Assembly (NCBI GenBank): GCA_964605205.1
Contig: CAZSBL010000002.1
Location: 11,151 to 75,150 of the forward strand
Direction of reading: 5' to 3'
Origin: JAWVYT01 sp964605205
GTDB lineage: Bacteria; Gemmatimonadota; Gemmatimonadetes; Longimicrobiales; RSA9
DNA: 64,000 nt
Part shown: in pieces, positions 25,804 to 33,704 of the stretch
How the letters are laid out: every line of letters starts with the position of its first letter
How positions within the stretch are numbered: position 1 is the first letter of the stretch
Program-made: the position numbers and the translations under genes
Notes under the pieces: model-generated
Told to the model about the DNA's origin: nothing
Database searches by the model: none
What the model saw: the letters and a program-made list of their open reading frames with translations, nothing else

Positions 25804-26871
25804 CTACACGGCCTTCAGCCGCCCGCGCTCCTCAGGGTTGCGCCGGAACCACCGCTCCACCAGGAGCTGCTCCGCCACGCCGTCGGCCCCGACCCGGGGG
25901 ATCGATGAGGGTGGGGACCCCAGGACCCGGTCTATGACCCGGTGCGCTTCCCGCCGCTCGCGGCGGTCCCGGGGGATCGGCAGCTCGCCCCGGACCACCC
26001 CGCGGTGGAGGAGGTAGAGCCGGTCGTCGCCGTCGTGGCCGGGCACCCGGTACACCGCGCTCAGGCGCTCCAGCGCCCGTTCCATCCGCAGCAGCGACGC
26101 GCGGACCCCCTCGAGGAGGGTGATCCGCTCCTGGACCACCGCGGCGTACTCGAAGAGCCAGCGCTCGACCGCGGTCCGGAGGTGGGCCCGAAGACGAGCC
26201 AGCGGCTCGTCGGTCTGGCCCCGCAGGAACGCCCGCGCCACCTCCAGCCGGTCGGCGTAGCCCCGTTCCGTGCACCCGGCCGCGCACGGCGCCAGGCACC
26301 GCTCGAAATCTGCCCGGGCGCACAGTGGCGTGAGCTCGGCGCCGAACAGCTCCTGCTGGTCGGCCAGACGCATCGGCGTGGTGGACGGACACGACCGGAG
26401 CTGCAGGATGTCCACCAGCACCCGGACGGCGTCGCGGACTCGCTCGGCGCCCAGGAGCGGCCCGAAGTACTCCGAGCCGTCGTCGATGGGGCGAGTGGTG
26501 GACACCACCCGCGCCACCGGCTCGCCCGGGATCCGGATGAAGCAGGTGGCACGCTCCTTCTTGTGCTGCACGTTGAACGGCGGCCGCAGATCCCGGATCT
26601 GCCGGAACTCCCGCAGCAGCGCGGCGAACTCGTTCGGCAGCTCGTCCCACTCCACCCGCTCGGTGAAGCCCAGGATCTCCGCGGGCTTCTCGCCCGGGTC
26701 GGCCCGGAAATACGAAAGCAGCCGGGTCCGGACCCGGATCGACTTGCCCACGTACAGGACCTGCGCGGCCGGGCCGATCATGCGGTAGACCCCCGGCCGG
26801 TTCTCCGCGTTGGCCCGCACGTACCGGCGGAGCGGATGCTCGGTCTGCTCGCTGCTCGCGGTGGAAGACAT
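25804..26871 (-). CDS. UvrC N-terminal-like GIY-YIG endonuclease (Cho-type) with Fe-S cysteines
   Basis: 355 aa. N-terminal GIY-YIG nuclease: GVYRM..., VLYVGKSIRVRTRLLSYF, and the metal Glu in LPNEFAALL. The block RPPFNVQHKKE follows, as in UvrC. Four Cys (RSC, PLC, ERCLAPC) are spaced as in the UvrC [4Fe-4S] site. The RNase H and helix-hairpin-helix parts needed for the 5' incision are missing, so it could only make the UvrC-type 3' cut, as E. coli Cho does (~295 aa). It may back up UvrABC on bulky lesions, or it may be the processing nuclease of a DNA polymerase III epsilon-type partner encoded elsewhere. Confidence 0.85.
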   Translation of the reverse strand: MSSTASSEQTEHPLRRYVRANAENRPGVYRMIGPAAQVLYVGKSIRVRTRLLSYFRADPGEKPAEILGFTERVEWDELPNEFAALLREFRQIRDLRPPFNVQHKKERATCFIRIPGEPVARVVSTTRPIDDGSEYFGPLLGAERVRDAVRVLVDILQLRSCPSTTPMRLADQQELFGAELTPLCARADFERCLAPCAAGCTERGYADRLEVARAFLRGQTDEPLARLRAHLRTAVERWLFEYAAVVQERITLLEGVRASLLRMERALERLSAVYRVPGHDGDDRLYLLHRGVVRGELPIPRDRRERREAHRVIDRVLGSPPSSIPRVGADGVAEQLLVERWFRRNPEERGRLKAV

Positions 26872-27025
26872 GGGACGGGGAATATCGGTCTTCGGGGTTT
26901 GTTCGGCAACCGGTCGAGCGCGGCGAGAAGGGCACCCGTCCGGGAGTGGGGGCTACCCGTGGGCGGGACCGGGGCCTTACCTTTGACGCGGCGACAGCGA
27001 GTGGACGGGAGTCGGAGGGTACGGG

Positions 27026-27319
27026 GTGGCGAAGAACCGGAGCGTGTTCAGGAGCCTGGTGGCGGGGGCGTTGATCGGGTTCGCGGATGCGGTACCGATG
27101 GATGCGGCGCGTCTTCAGCGGCCGCTGGAGGTGGTGTGGCGGGATGATCGGGATCTGCCGGACCCGCTGGACGGGGTCCCGCTGACGATCCTGGACCCGG
27201 TACCGCTGGGCCGGGGCTCGCGGGACACGCGCCGCTCGGTGGGCCGCACGCTGCGGCTCACGCTGTCGCATCCCTTCCGGCTGCTCCAGCGTCTGCGGAG
27301 CCACCTGAGCGTGGATTGA
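27026..27319 (+). CDS. Small basic protein of unknown function
   Basis: 97 aa, GTG 27026 with GGAGGGT 8 nt upstream and a TACCTT -10-like box at 26978-26983. One hydrophobic stretch near the start (FRSLVAGALIGFADAVP) and an Arg-rich C-terminal half. No family recognised. Its last 62 nt overlap the convergent cupin gene, which is unusual; it is kept because of its own ribosome site and promoter-like box, but it may be spurious. Confidence 0.45.
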   Translation: MAKNRSVFRSLVAGALIGFADAVPMDAARLQRPLEVVWRDDRDLPDPLDGVPLTILDPVPLGRGSRDTRRSVGRTLRLTLSHPFRLLQRLRSHLSVD

Positions 27320-27692
27320 TCAACACCACCCTCTCGACGTCCGGGTGCTCCGGGTCGTGGGGGTGGTCCTTGAAGGCCACGATGACCTGGGGCCGCTCGC
27401 CGGTGTTGAGGACGGCATGGGGCACGCCCGGCGGGAACCGGAACGCCATGGCCTGGCCGCTCTCGACGGCCACATCCCGATCTTCGTCGCTCTCGCGGTA
27501 GCGGACCAGGGCGGGGCCCCGGACCGTGAGGACTTCGGTGTCGCGGTGGTGGACGTGGTTTCCGCGCACGTGCCCCGGCTCGGTGATGACCACGTGGACA
27601 TTACGCTGCCCGGGAAGCGCTTCGGGCCCGAGGGGCTCGTAGGCGGCGCCACGCTCGTCGCGAAACTGATCCAGCCGTGTGATCTCTACCAT
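27258..27692 (-). CDS. Cupin-fold protein (WxcM/polysaccharide-type)
   Basis: 144 aa. Beta-barrel cupin motif 1 GNHVHHRDTEVLTV (three His and Glu: a metal site) and motif 2 FPPGVPHAVLN (His). It resembles small sugar-nucleotide isomerase-like or dTDP-sugar epimerase-like cupins, but could equally be a dioxygenase-like or sensor cupin; substrate unknown. A MITE-like element lies 8 bp upstream of its ATG; removing that element would place this ATG 14 nt after the mutM stop, with AGAAGAG as ribosome site, so it was probably once the last gene of the mutM operon. Confidence 0.8.
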   Translation of the reverse strand: MVEITRLDQFRDERGAAYEPLGPEALPGQRNVHVVITEPGHVRGNHVHHRDTEVLTVRGPALVRYRESDEDRDVAVESGQAMAFRFPPGVPHAVLNTGERPQVIVAFKDHPHDPEHPDVERVVLINPRSGGSADAGAAGRDATA

Positions 27693-27707
27693 GTTCTCTT
27701 CTGTGTT

Positions 27708-28102
27708 GGGTCTTCGACATCTAGAGTGGGTGAAACGTAGACAGGGTCGGCTCTCGGGGGCACGGGCGGGGCGACCGCCCGGTCAACCGCGGAGGCGCGA
27801 AGACGCGGAGCAAACGCGGAGTGTTTTCTGTCTTTTCCGGTGAGGCGGCGCGGCCGGCGGTGGGGCAGCATGCCGGCGAGGCCGCCGTTCCGGGGGAGAG
27901 AGCTCCCGACGGCCGGTGTGGGTGGAACCGACCCCGGTCTCCGTGATGCCAACGCAAAGCTAAGCTTGCGTCTTCCGCCGCCCAGCCTGCCCTGCCCGGA
28001 TCAAACAAAACAAGAAGTTCTCCGCGAGTGCTCCGTGCCGCCGTGTCTCCGCGGTTAACGGTGCCTCCGGAGTGCACCACCCACTCGAAATGTCGAAGAG
28101 TC
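27708..28102. mobile_element. Non-autonomous MITE-like palindromic element with 8-bp target-site duplication
   Basis: 395 bp with no gene. Outer terminal inverted repeats: TCTTCGACATCTAGAGTGGG... (27711-27732) and its imperfect complement at 28078-28099 (20 of 22 matching). Inner inverted arms follow: AACCGCGGAGGCGCGAAGAC near 27785 against ...GTGTCTCCGCGGTTAA near 28045-28059. A near-palindrome ACGCAAAGCTAAGCTTGCGT lies at 27952-27971. It is flanked by direct repeats TCTGTGTT at 27700-27707 and 28103-28110. The right duplicate touches the mutM stop. A left-truncated relative is at 17908-18225. No transposase is in the window, so it would need one in trans. Confidence 0.85.
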
Positions 28103-28109
28103 TCTGTGT

Positions 28110-28925
28110 TCAACTCTGGCATTCGGGGCAGTAGAACGCGCTCCGGTTGCTCAGCACGGTGCGCTTGATGGCGGTGCCGCAGACGCTGCACGGCTCGCCC
28201 TCGCGGCCGTAGACCCGGAGCAGGGGCTCGAACCCACCGGCCTCCCCGCTGGCGTCCCGGTAGTCGGAGAAGGTGGTGCCGCGGTGCTCGATGGCCCGGG
28301 CCAGGACGTCCCGGATCGCGTCCCGGAGCCGGGCGGCCTCCTGGCGGGTGATCCGCCTTCCCCTGCGGGTGGGTCGGATCCCGGCCCGGAAGAGGGCTTC
28401 CAGCGCGTAGATGTTGCCGACCCCGGCCACGCGGTACTGGTTCAGGAGGAAGTTCCGGACCGGGGTGCGTGTGGCCTTCGTGAGGGCCCAGAGCGCGTCG
28501 GTGGTGAAGGCTTCGGAGAGGGGCTCGATCCCGAGCTCCGCGCTCCGCCGCCGCCACGCCTCGGGGCCGTGGAGGTGAAGCAGGCCGAAGCGGCGCGTAT
28601 CGTCGTAGAGGAGATCGCCGCGGTCGAGGTGGAAGGCCACCGCCACGTGGGCCAGCTCGTCGGCGCGCGGGGCATCACCGGTGACGAGGCGACCGGTCAT
28701 CCCGAGATTGACCACGAGCCGCGTGGCGTCTTCGAAGCGGATGACCACGTTCTTCCCCCGGCGTCCCACGCCCTCGATCCGTGCCCCCGAGACCGTACCG
28801 ACGAAGACGGCGGGATCGCCGTGGATGACGTCGTCATGGGTGACGGATACGCCGGTGACCCGGCGCCCCGCGAGGCGGGAGTCGAGGTCGCGGGCGATGG
28901 TCTCGACCTCGGGCAGCTCGGGCAT
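28110..28925 (-). CDS. mutM: Formamidopyrimidine-DNA glycosylase (Fpg/MutM)
   Basis: 271 aa, the normal length. N-terminal PELPEVET gives the catalytic Pro after Met removal, and Glu3; the lysine in GRRGKN is the conserved K57 equivalent. NYRVAGVGNIYA-type helix-two-turn-helix (QYRVAGVGNIYA) and the zinc finger C-x2-C-x16-C-x2-C at the end (CSVCGT..., FYCPEC) are intact. Excises 8-oxoguanine and nicks the strand by beta,delta-elimination. It starts 2 nt after the upstream gene's stop in the purD-led operon; a MITE-like element abuts its stop codon. Confidence 0.97.
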   Translation of the reverse strand: MPELPEVETIARDLDSRLAGRRVTGVSVTHDDVIHGDPAVFVGTVSGARIEGVGRRGKNVVIRFEDATRLVVNLGMTGRLVTGDAPRADELAHVAVAFHLDRGDLLYDDTRRFGLLHLHGPEAWRRRSAELGIEPLSEAFTTDALWALTKATRTPVRNFLLNQYRVAGVGNIYALEALFRAGIRPTRRGRRITRQEAARLRDAIRDVLARAIEHRGTTFSDYRDASGEAGGFEPLLRVYGREGEPCSVCGTAIKRTVLSNRSAFYCPECQS

Positions 28926-28927
28926 CC

Positions 28928-30313
28928 TCAGAACCGGTAGCGGAGGGCGAACAGCGTCCGGGGGAGGCCGCCATCGGGTCGGAGGCTGGGCGCGAGGGTC
29001 ATGAGCGCTCCGGGATCGAGCTGGAGCTCGACCCGGCGGTCGCTGCCGTGGCCGTCGCTGCCGCCGCCGTCGCCATCGGCCCGGTCCCGGGCATTGTCGG
29101 CGAGGGCGTTGAAGACGATCCCGAATCCCAGGTCCGCGCCGATGGCGCCGAGGGTGAAGAGGAGGGTGGCATCCGGGTCGTCGGGGCCCGCGAGCACGCC
29201 CACGCCCATCCCCAGCAGTCCGCCCGCCGCGGCGCCCAGCTCCACCAGGATCCCCTCGCCGACGGTGAAGTCGTGATCGGGGAGGAGGCGGTGGGCGGCC
29301 CAGGTCCCGCCGACGGAGCCGGCCAGGAGGAGCCCGCCGAGGATCCGCATATCGTCGTCGTCCGGGTTGTCCCCATACAGCCAGTCGAAGACCACGGCGC
29401 CGTGGGCTGCGCCGAGGAGATAGGCCGCGCGGTGGATCTCGGCGTCGCCCCAGGTGAAGTCGAGAGACGGGGCGAGCCAGGTGCCGGTGGCTATCCCGGC
29501 CGCCGTGCCGGCCAGGAGGCTGCCGGAGACCACCCGGTCGTCGGACGGCTGCGCCACGAGCATGAGCTGGCCGGCGGCGCCGGCGCCGAAGTCGCCGAAG
29601 TTGCCGATGGTGTGGGCCTCGCCGGCCGACATCCCGGTGCGTCGGGCCCAGGTGTAGCCGATGAGCCCCTCGCCGAGGCTCACGGCCACGGCGGTGCCCA
29701 CGGAGGCCCGGAAGCTGGGCTGGTCGGCCACGGTGTTGGCGAGGTACGTCCCGTGGCTCAGCCCCCGGGTGGCCCCCCAGAACCCGGCGTTGGCCATGCC
29801 GTACGTCACCGGGCGGGTCCGGGTATAGAGGTAGGGGATCACGAAGCTGGCGCCGGCGGTGAGCATGTACGTGGCGAGGGCGCCGCGCCCGGAGTCGATC
29901 TCGAGCACGGCGGGCAGCGCCCAGCCGTAGTATCCGAGGCCGAGGGTGGTCGTAGTGCCCAGGAGGAGGTACCGGCCGTCCTGGTTCAGGGCCTCCTCGG
30001 CCCCGCTTCGGGCGAGGGCTCGGCTGACCCGTGCCCGGAGATCGCGGACCTCGGCGGCGGTCAAGGGCACCCGGAACCGGGCGGCGCGGCCGTCGCGCTC
30101 GAACGAGATCTCGAGGACGAAGCCGTCCTCAGCTTCGAAGAGCCGGACTCGCCGCAGCTCGGGGTAGTCCTGGACGAACAGGCCGAGGGTGCGGGCGAGG
30201 CCGCGCTCGATGGTCAGGTATCGGCCATCCTGGTCCAGCGGCACCTGGACTTCCTGCGCGGTGACGGCGGCCGGCAGCAGCAGGGCGGCGATGAGGAGCA
30301 GTCGCGTTCTCAC
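28928..30313 (-). CDS. Exported, glycine-rich, outer-membrane-like protein of unknown function
   Basis: 461 aa. Signal peptide MRTRLLLIAALLLPAAVTAQ. The N-terminal ~120 residues are soluble with two DQDGRYL-type repeats (LDQDGRYLTI, LNQDGRYLLL). The remainder alternates Gly-rich hydrophobic hairpins, and the protein ends LFALRYRF: a C-terminal aromatic, as in beta-barrel proteins. A DGDGGGSDGHGSD acidic-Gly loop sits near 420. The GTG start overlaps the purD stop by 4 nt. I do not recognise the family; outer-membrane location is inferred from the end sequence. Confidence 0.7.
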   Translation of the reverse strand: MRTRLLLIAALLLPAAVTAQEVQVPLDQDGRYLTIERGLARTLGLFVQDYPELRRVRLFEAEDGFVLEISFERDGRAARFRVPLTAAEVRDLRARVSRALARSGAEEALNQDGRYLLLGTTTTLGLGYYGWALPAVLEIDSGRGALATYMLTAGASFVIPYLYTRTRPVTYGMANAGFWGATRGLSHGTYLANTVADQPSFRASVGTAVAVSLGEGLIGYTWARRTGMSAGEAHTIGNFGDFGAGAAGQLMLVAQPSDDRVVSGSLLAGTAAGIATGTWLAPSLDFTWGDAEIHRAAYLLGAAHGAVVFDWLYGDNPDDDDMRILGGLLLAGSVGGTWAAHRLLPDHDFTVGEGILVELGAAAGGLLGMGVGVLAGPDDPDATLLFTLGAIGADLGFGIVFNALADNARDRADGDGGGSDGHGSDRRVELQLDPGALMTLAPSLRPDGGLPRTLFALRYRF

Positions 30314-31587
30314 ACGCGATCCAGCTCGCGCCAGCCGATGTCGCTCCGGAACTGGCGGCCCTCGAAGGTGATCCGCCCGGCGGCCTCCCGGCTCGCCGTG
30401 GCGGCGGCGTCGAAGTCGTCGCCGAGGCCGGTGACGCCGAGAACGCGCCCGCCGGCGGTTACCAGCTGGCCGTTCCTGCGGGCGGTGCCGGCGTGGAAGA
30501 CCAGCACACCGTCCGACGTTTCGAGGCCGTCGGGGATCTGGATGACCTTGCCCTTCTCATAGCTGCCGGGATAGCCGCCGGAGGCGAGAACGGTGGTCAC
30601 GGCGGCGCCGGACCGCCAGTCGAGGGCGATGTCCTTGACGGAGCTGCCCCGTGCGATGGCCTGCATGGGCTCGAGGAGCGACGAGGACAGGAGCGGGAGG
30701 ACGGCCTGGGTCTCCGGGTCGCCGAACCGGCAGTTGAATTCCACCACCTTCAGCCCGTCGTCGGTGAGCATGAGCCCCGCGTAGAGGAGGCCGCGGAAGG
30801 TGCGCTCCCGGCGGCGGAGCTCGTCGAGGGTCGGGAGGAGGATGTCTTCGCGAACGCTGTCGAGGAGCGCCGCATCCACGATGGAGACGGGTGAGTACGC
30901 GCCCATCCCGCCGGTGTTCGGGCCGGTGTCTCCCTCGCCGATCTGCTTGTGGTCCTGCGACGGCTGGAGCAGGACGACGTCCTTCCCGTCGGTCAGGGCG
31001 AAGACGCTGAGCTCCTCGCCGGTCATGCACTCCTCGACGACGACGGTGGAGCCGGCCTCGCCGAAGTCGCGGTCCTCGAGCATCCCTTTCGCGGCCTCCA
31101 CGGCGTGCTCGACGCTCTCGCAGACGATGGCGCCCTTGCCCGCGGCGAGCCCCGAGGCCTTGACCACGATGGGCGCGCCCTGCTCACGGACGTACGCCGC
31201 GGCCTGGTCGGCGTCGGTGAAGGTCCGGTACCCTGCGGTGGGGACGCCGGCCTGCTGCATGACGTCCTTCGCGAACGCCTTCGACGACTCGATCTGCGCC
31301 GCCGCCGCCGTGGGTCCGAAGGCGGGCACGCCCCGCTCGTGGAGGGCGTCGACCAGCCCCGCGGCCAGCGGCACCTCGGGGCCCACGACCACCAGCTCCA
31401 CGTCTTCGGTGTCGGCCCACTGGGCCACCGCGTTCACGTCGGCCGGATCGATGGAGACGGACTTGGCGAGGGCGTGGGTCCCGCCGTTGCCGTTGGTGAT
31501 GTGGAAGTCCGCGGAGGGCGCGTCACGTTCGAGCTTCCAGAGGAGGGCGTGCTCCCGGCCCCCGCTGCCGACGATGAGGATGCGCAT
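30310..31587 (-). CDS. purD: Phosphoribosylamine-glycine ligase
   Basis: 425 aa, usual length. ATP-grasp enzyme: N-terminal MRILIVGSGGREHALLWKL, then GPEVPLAAGLVDAL, PIVVKASGLAAGKGAIV (ATP loop), GEELSVFALTDG and the metal/catalytic FNCRFGDPETQ. Joins 5-phosphoribosylamine and glycine using ATP, second step of purine synthesis. It stands alone among pur genes; in the same direction downstream are the outer-membrane-like protein (4-nt overlap) and mutM. AATATA (29-34 of 31629-31634) on this strand reads TATATT and may be its -10. Confidence 0.97.
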   Translation of the reverse strand: MRILIVGSGGREHALLWKLERDAPSADFHITNGNGGTHALAKSVSIDPADVNAVAQWADTEDVELVVVGPEVPLAAGLVDALHERGVPAFGPTAAAAQIESSKAFAKDVMQQAGVPTAGYRTFTDADQAAAYVREQGAPIVVKASGLAAGKGAIVCESVEHAVEAAKGMLEDRDFGEAGSTVVVEECMTGEELSVFALTDGKDVVLLQPSQDHKQIGEGDTGPNTGGMGAYSPVSIVDAALLDSVREDILLPTLDELRRRERTFRGLLYAGLMLTDDGLKVVEFNCRFGDPETQAVLPLLSSSLLEPMQAIARGSSVKDIALDWRSGAAVTTVLASGGYPGSYEKGKVIQIPDGLETSDGVLVFHAGTARRNGQLVTAGGRVLGVTGLGDDFDAAATASREAAGRITFEGRQFRSDIGWRELDRV

Positions 31588-31666
31588 ATCGTGATCCCTG
31601 TGCAGGTCTTGGCGACGGAACGCGGCTCAATATAGGGCGTGAACGGAATCACGCAGGGGGATGGTC

Positions 31667-32662
31667 CTACTGCGCACGGAACGCGTCCTGGACCATCTGG
31701 CGGAGCCGGTCGGCGGCGTCGCGGGCGCCGGCGGCCACCTGGTCGAAGACCTCCTTGGCCTCCTGCTGGTACGACTTCGTGGCGGCCTTCAGGTCTTCGA
31801 CGTACGGCTGGTCGGGCTCGCTGCGGCGCTGGTACTCGCCGCGCAGGATCCGGTCGTAGCTGCCGTCCTCGATCCAGTCGCGGAGCTCGGCGGCCCGGAG
31901 GGTGTGGAAGGGGTGGGTGGTGCCGAGGAGGTTCAGGACCTTGAAGACGGTCTCGGCCAGGTCACCCTGGGAGCGGTACTCGTCGGCCTGTTCGAGGAAG
32001 ACGTTCAGGTCGGTCTCTTCCTTCGAGCCGCCGCCGGCCAGCTTGAGCGAGGTGCCGAGTGCGGCCTCGGGGTCCTGGACGGTGAGGAGCCCGGCCCGGT
32101 CGGCGCTGAGCTCCGCCTTCCGGCTCCACTCGAGGAGCCCGAGGAGCACGGCCCGTGCGGCGATCCCCACGATGGGGTAGCCGAGGTTGGCGAGCTGGAG
32201 CAGGATCACGAGCATGGTCCGGTAGAGGACGTGACCGCTCATTACGTGGCCGAGCTCGTGGCCCATGAGGAAGATCTGCTCGTCGGGGTCGAGGAGGGCG
32301 AGGGATCCGCTGTTCAGGACGATGAACGGCCTGTCCATCCCGTAGGCGCCGGCGTTGACGATGGGCGTCTGGGAGACGAAGAGCGGGTAGTGGTGGTCGG
32401 CGTCCATGGTCTCCAGCACGTGCTGGTAGCGTGCGTGGAGGTCGGGGAACTGCTTCGGGCCGACCCGGACGGCGTTGGCCTGGAAGGCCAGGCGGACCGG
32501 CTTCTCGCCGAAGAACCCGAAGAGCCGCTTGAGGACCTCATCGAAGGCGGGGATCCGGCGCAGTGCGGCCAGCGCCGCCCGGTCGGCAGGGTGCTCCCAC
32601 GTAGCCGCGCCGATGTCCGTCAGGATGACGCGCTTGTGCTCCTGGATCTCGCCGTCCGCCAT
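31667..32662 (-). CDS. M48 family zinc metallopeptidase
   Basis: 331 aa. The catalytic GHELGHVMSGH holds HEXXH; the third ligand is the Glu in AELSADRAG. A hydrophobic segment between them (LVILLQLANLGYPIVGIAAR) suggests membrane association. N-terminal helix-rich part (~1-100) is typical of the soluble YcaL/HtpX-like subgroup. No signal peptide, so the active site probably faces the cytoplasm or the membrane. A C-terminal helical tail (~265-331, QEAKEVFDQVAAGARDAADRL) could be a coiled coil. Likely protein quality control of the membrane; lies 47 bp after mlaD in the same direction. Confidence 0.93.
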   Translation of the reverse strand: MADGEIQEHKRVILTDIGAATWEHPADRAALAALRRIPAFDEVLKRLFGFFGEKPVRLAFQANAVRVGPKQFPDLHARYQHVLETMDADHHYPLFVSQTPIVNAGAYGMDRPFIVLNSGSLALLDPDEQIFLMGHELGHVMSGHVLYRTMLVILLQLANLGYPIVGIAARAVLLGLLEWSRKAELSADRAGLLTVQDPEAALGTSLKLAGGGSKEETDLNVFLEQADEYRSQGDLAETVFKVLNLLGTTHPFHTLRAAELRDWIEDGSYDRILRGEYQRRSEPDQPYVEDLKAATKSYQQEAKEVFDQVAAGARDAADRLRQMVQDAFRAQ

Positions 32663-32708
32663 GATTGGTACCCTTCCGTGCTGTGTGAGGCTGCCGCTCG
32701 TGGCGACC

Positions 32709-33704
32709 CTACGGGTGCGGTGGACCGCCGGTTTCGGCCCCCTGCGCCGGTACCGTGTCGCCCTCGAGCTCGGGCACGGTGTCGGCCTCGCTGCCGACGG
32801 GGACCGGCTCGCCCGGGGGCGGCGGGTCGAGGCCGGGGGGCGGCTCCACGCCGCTCAGGATCCGGAGCGGCTTCTCGCTCACCTCGCGCATGAAGTGGGT
32901 CAGCAGGATGGTGGTGGTGTCGAGGTGGGCCAGGATGCTGTAGATCTCGGGCTGCGTATGGGTCAGTGTGCCCCGGAGCTGGCCGACCAGCGCCCGGGAG
33001 TCGGAGAGGAGGAGCGACACCGAGTCGATGGTGGCCACGGCCGCGGGGCTCAACGTGTTCACCTGGCGCTGGATCTCGGCGGTCAGGGTGGCGGTGGCGT
33101 CGAGCTGGCCCTGGAGGTTGGCGACCAACGGCGGAATCAGCGCGGAAGTCTCCTCCAACGTGCGGTTCGCGGTGTTCACCGCGGCGCTGACGCTGTCCAT
33201 TAGCTGCCGGGCGGAGACCATGGTGACCATGACCTCGGAGCTCAGCTCTTCGGTGATCCCCTGGACCTGTTCGAGAACGGCGGTGTTGCGGACGCCCGGG
33301 ATGGTGCTGCCCGGTTCCACGGTACCGGGGCGCCGATCGGGCGTCTCCAACAGGATGTAGCCGGCCCCGATGACCGGGGGCGGAACCAGCCGGGCGGTGG
33401 TCCCTTGCGGCAGGAGGAGCGAATCACCGGATGCCAGCTGGGCGTCGATATCGAGCTGGACCCGGAAGCGAAGGTCGCCATCGGTGGTGATGCGGGGCTC
33501 GATGGCGCCTACGCGTCCGACGGTGTGCCCGCGCAACAGGACGTTGGACTGGTTGTTCACACCGTCGATGCGGTCGAACTCGGTGTAGAGCGGGTACGTT
33601 CTACCCGCCACGGCCGGTGACAGCCACAGGAAGCTCCCCAGCAGGATGACCGCCGCCAGCACGACGACGGCGCCCACGGTCAGATCAGACGACTCCCACT
33701 TCAT
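32709..33704 (-). CDS. MlaD-type (MCE domain) lipid-transport substrate-binding protein
   Basis: 331 aa. One N-terminal membrane anchor (LTVGAVVVLAAVILLGSFLWL), then a single MCE domain (~40-115: YPLYTEFDRIDGVNNQSNVLLRG, VGRVGAI). A long helical region (~120-270) predicted to form coiled coils follows, and a Pro-rich acidic tail (PPPGLDPPPPGEPVP). Forms hexameric rings that shuttle lipids between membranes. Encoded with the permease and the degenerate ATPase; its start overlaps the ATPase gene by 20 nt. Confidence 0.9.
   Translation of the reverse strand: MKWESSDLTVGAVVVLAAVILLGSFLWLSPAVAGRTYPLYTEFDRIDGVNNQSNVLLRGHTVGRVGAIEPRITTDGDLRFRVQLDIDAQLASGDSLLLPQGTTARLVPPPVIGAGYILLETPDRRPGTVEPGSTIPGVRNTAVLEQVQGITEELSSEVMVTMVSARQLMDSVSAAVNTANRTLEETSALIPPLVANLQGQLDATATLTAEIQRQVNTLSPAAVATIDSVSLLLSDSRALVGQLRGTLTHTQPEIYSILAHLDTTTILLTHFMREVSEKPLRILSGVEPPPGLDPPPPGEPVPVGSEADTVPELEGDTVPAQGAETGGPPHP

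Noticed and set aside
27721..28557. Open frame running through the MITE-like element into mutM in another frame
   Set aside because: The element is non-coding; mutM is read in its own frame with its full zinc finger.
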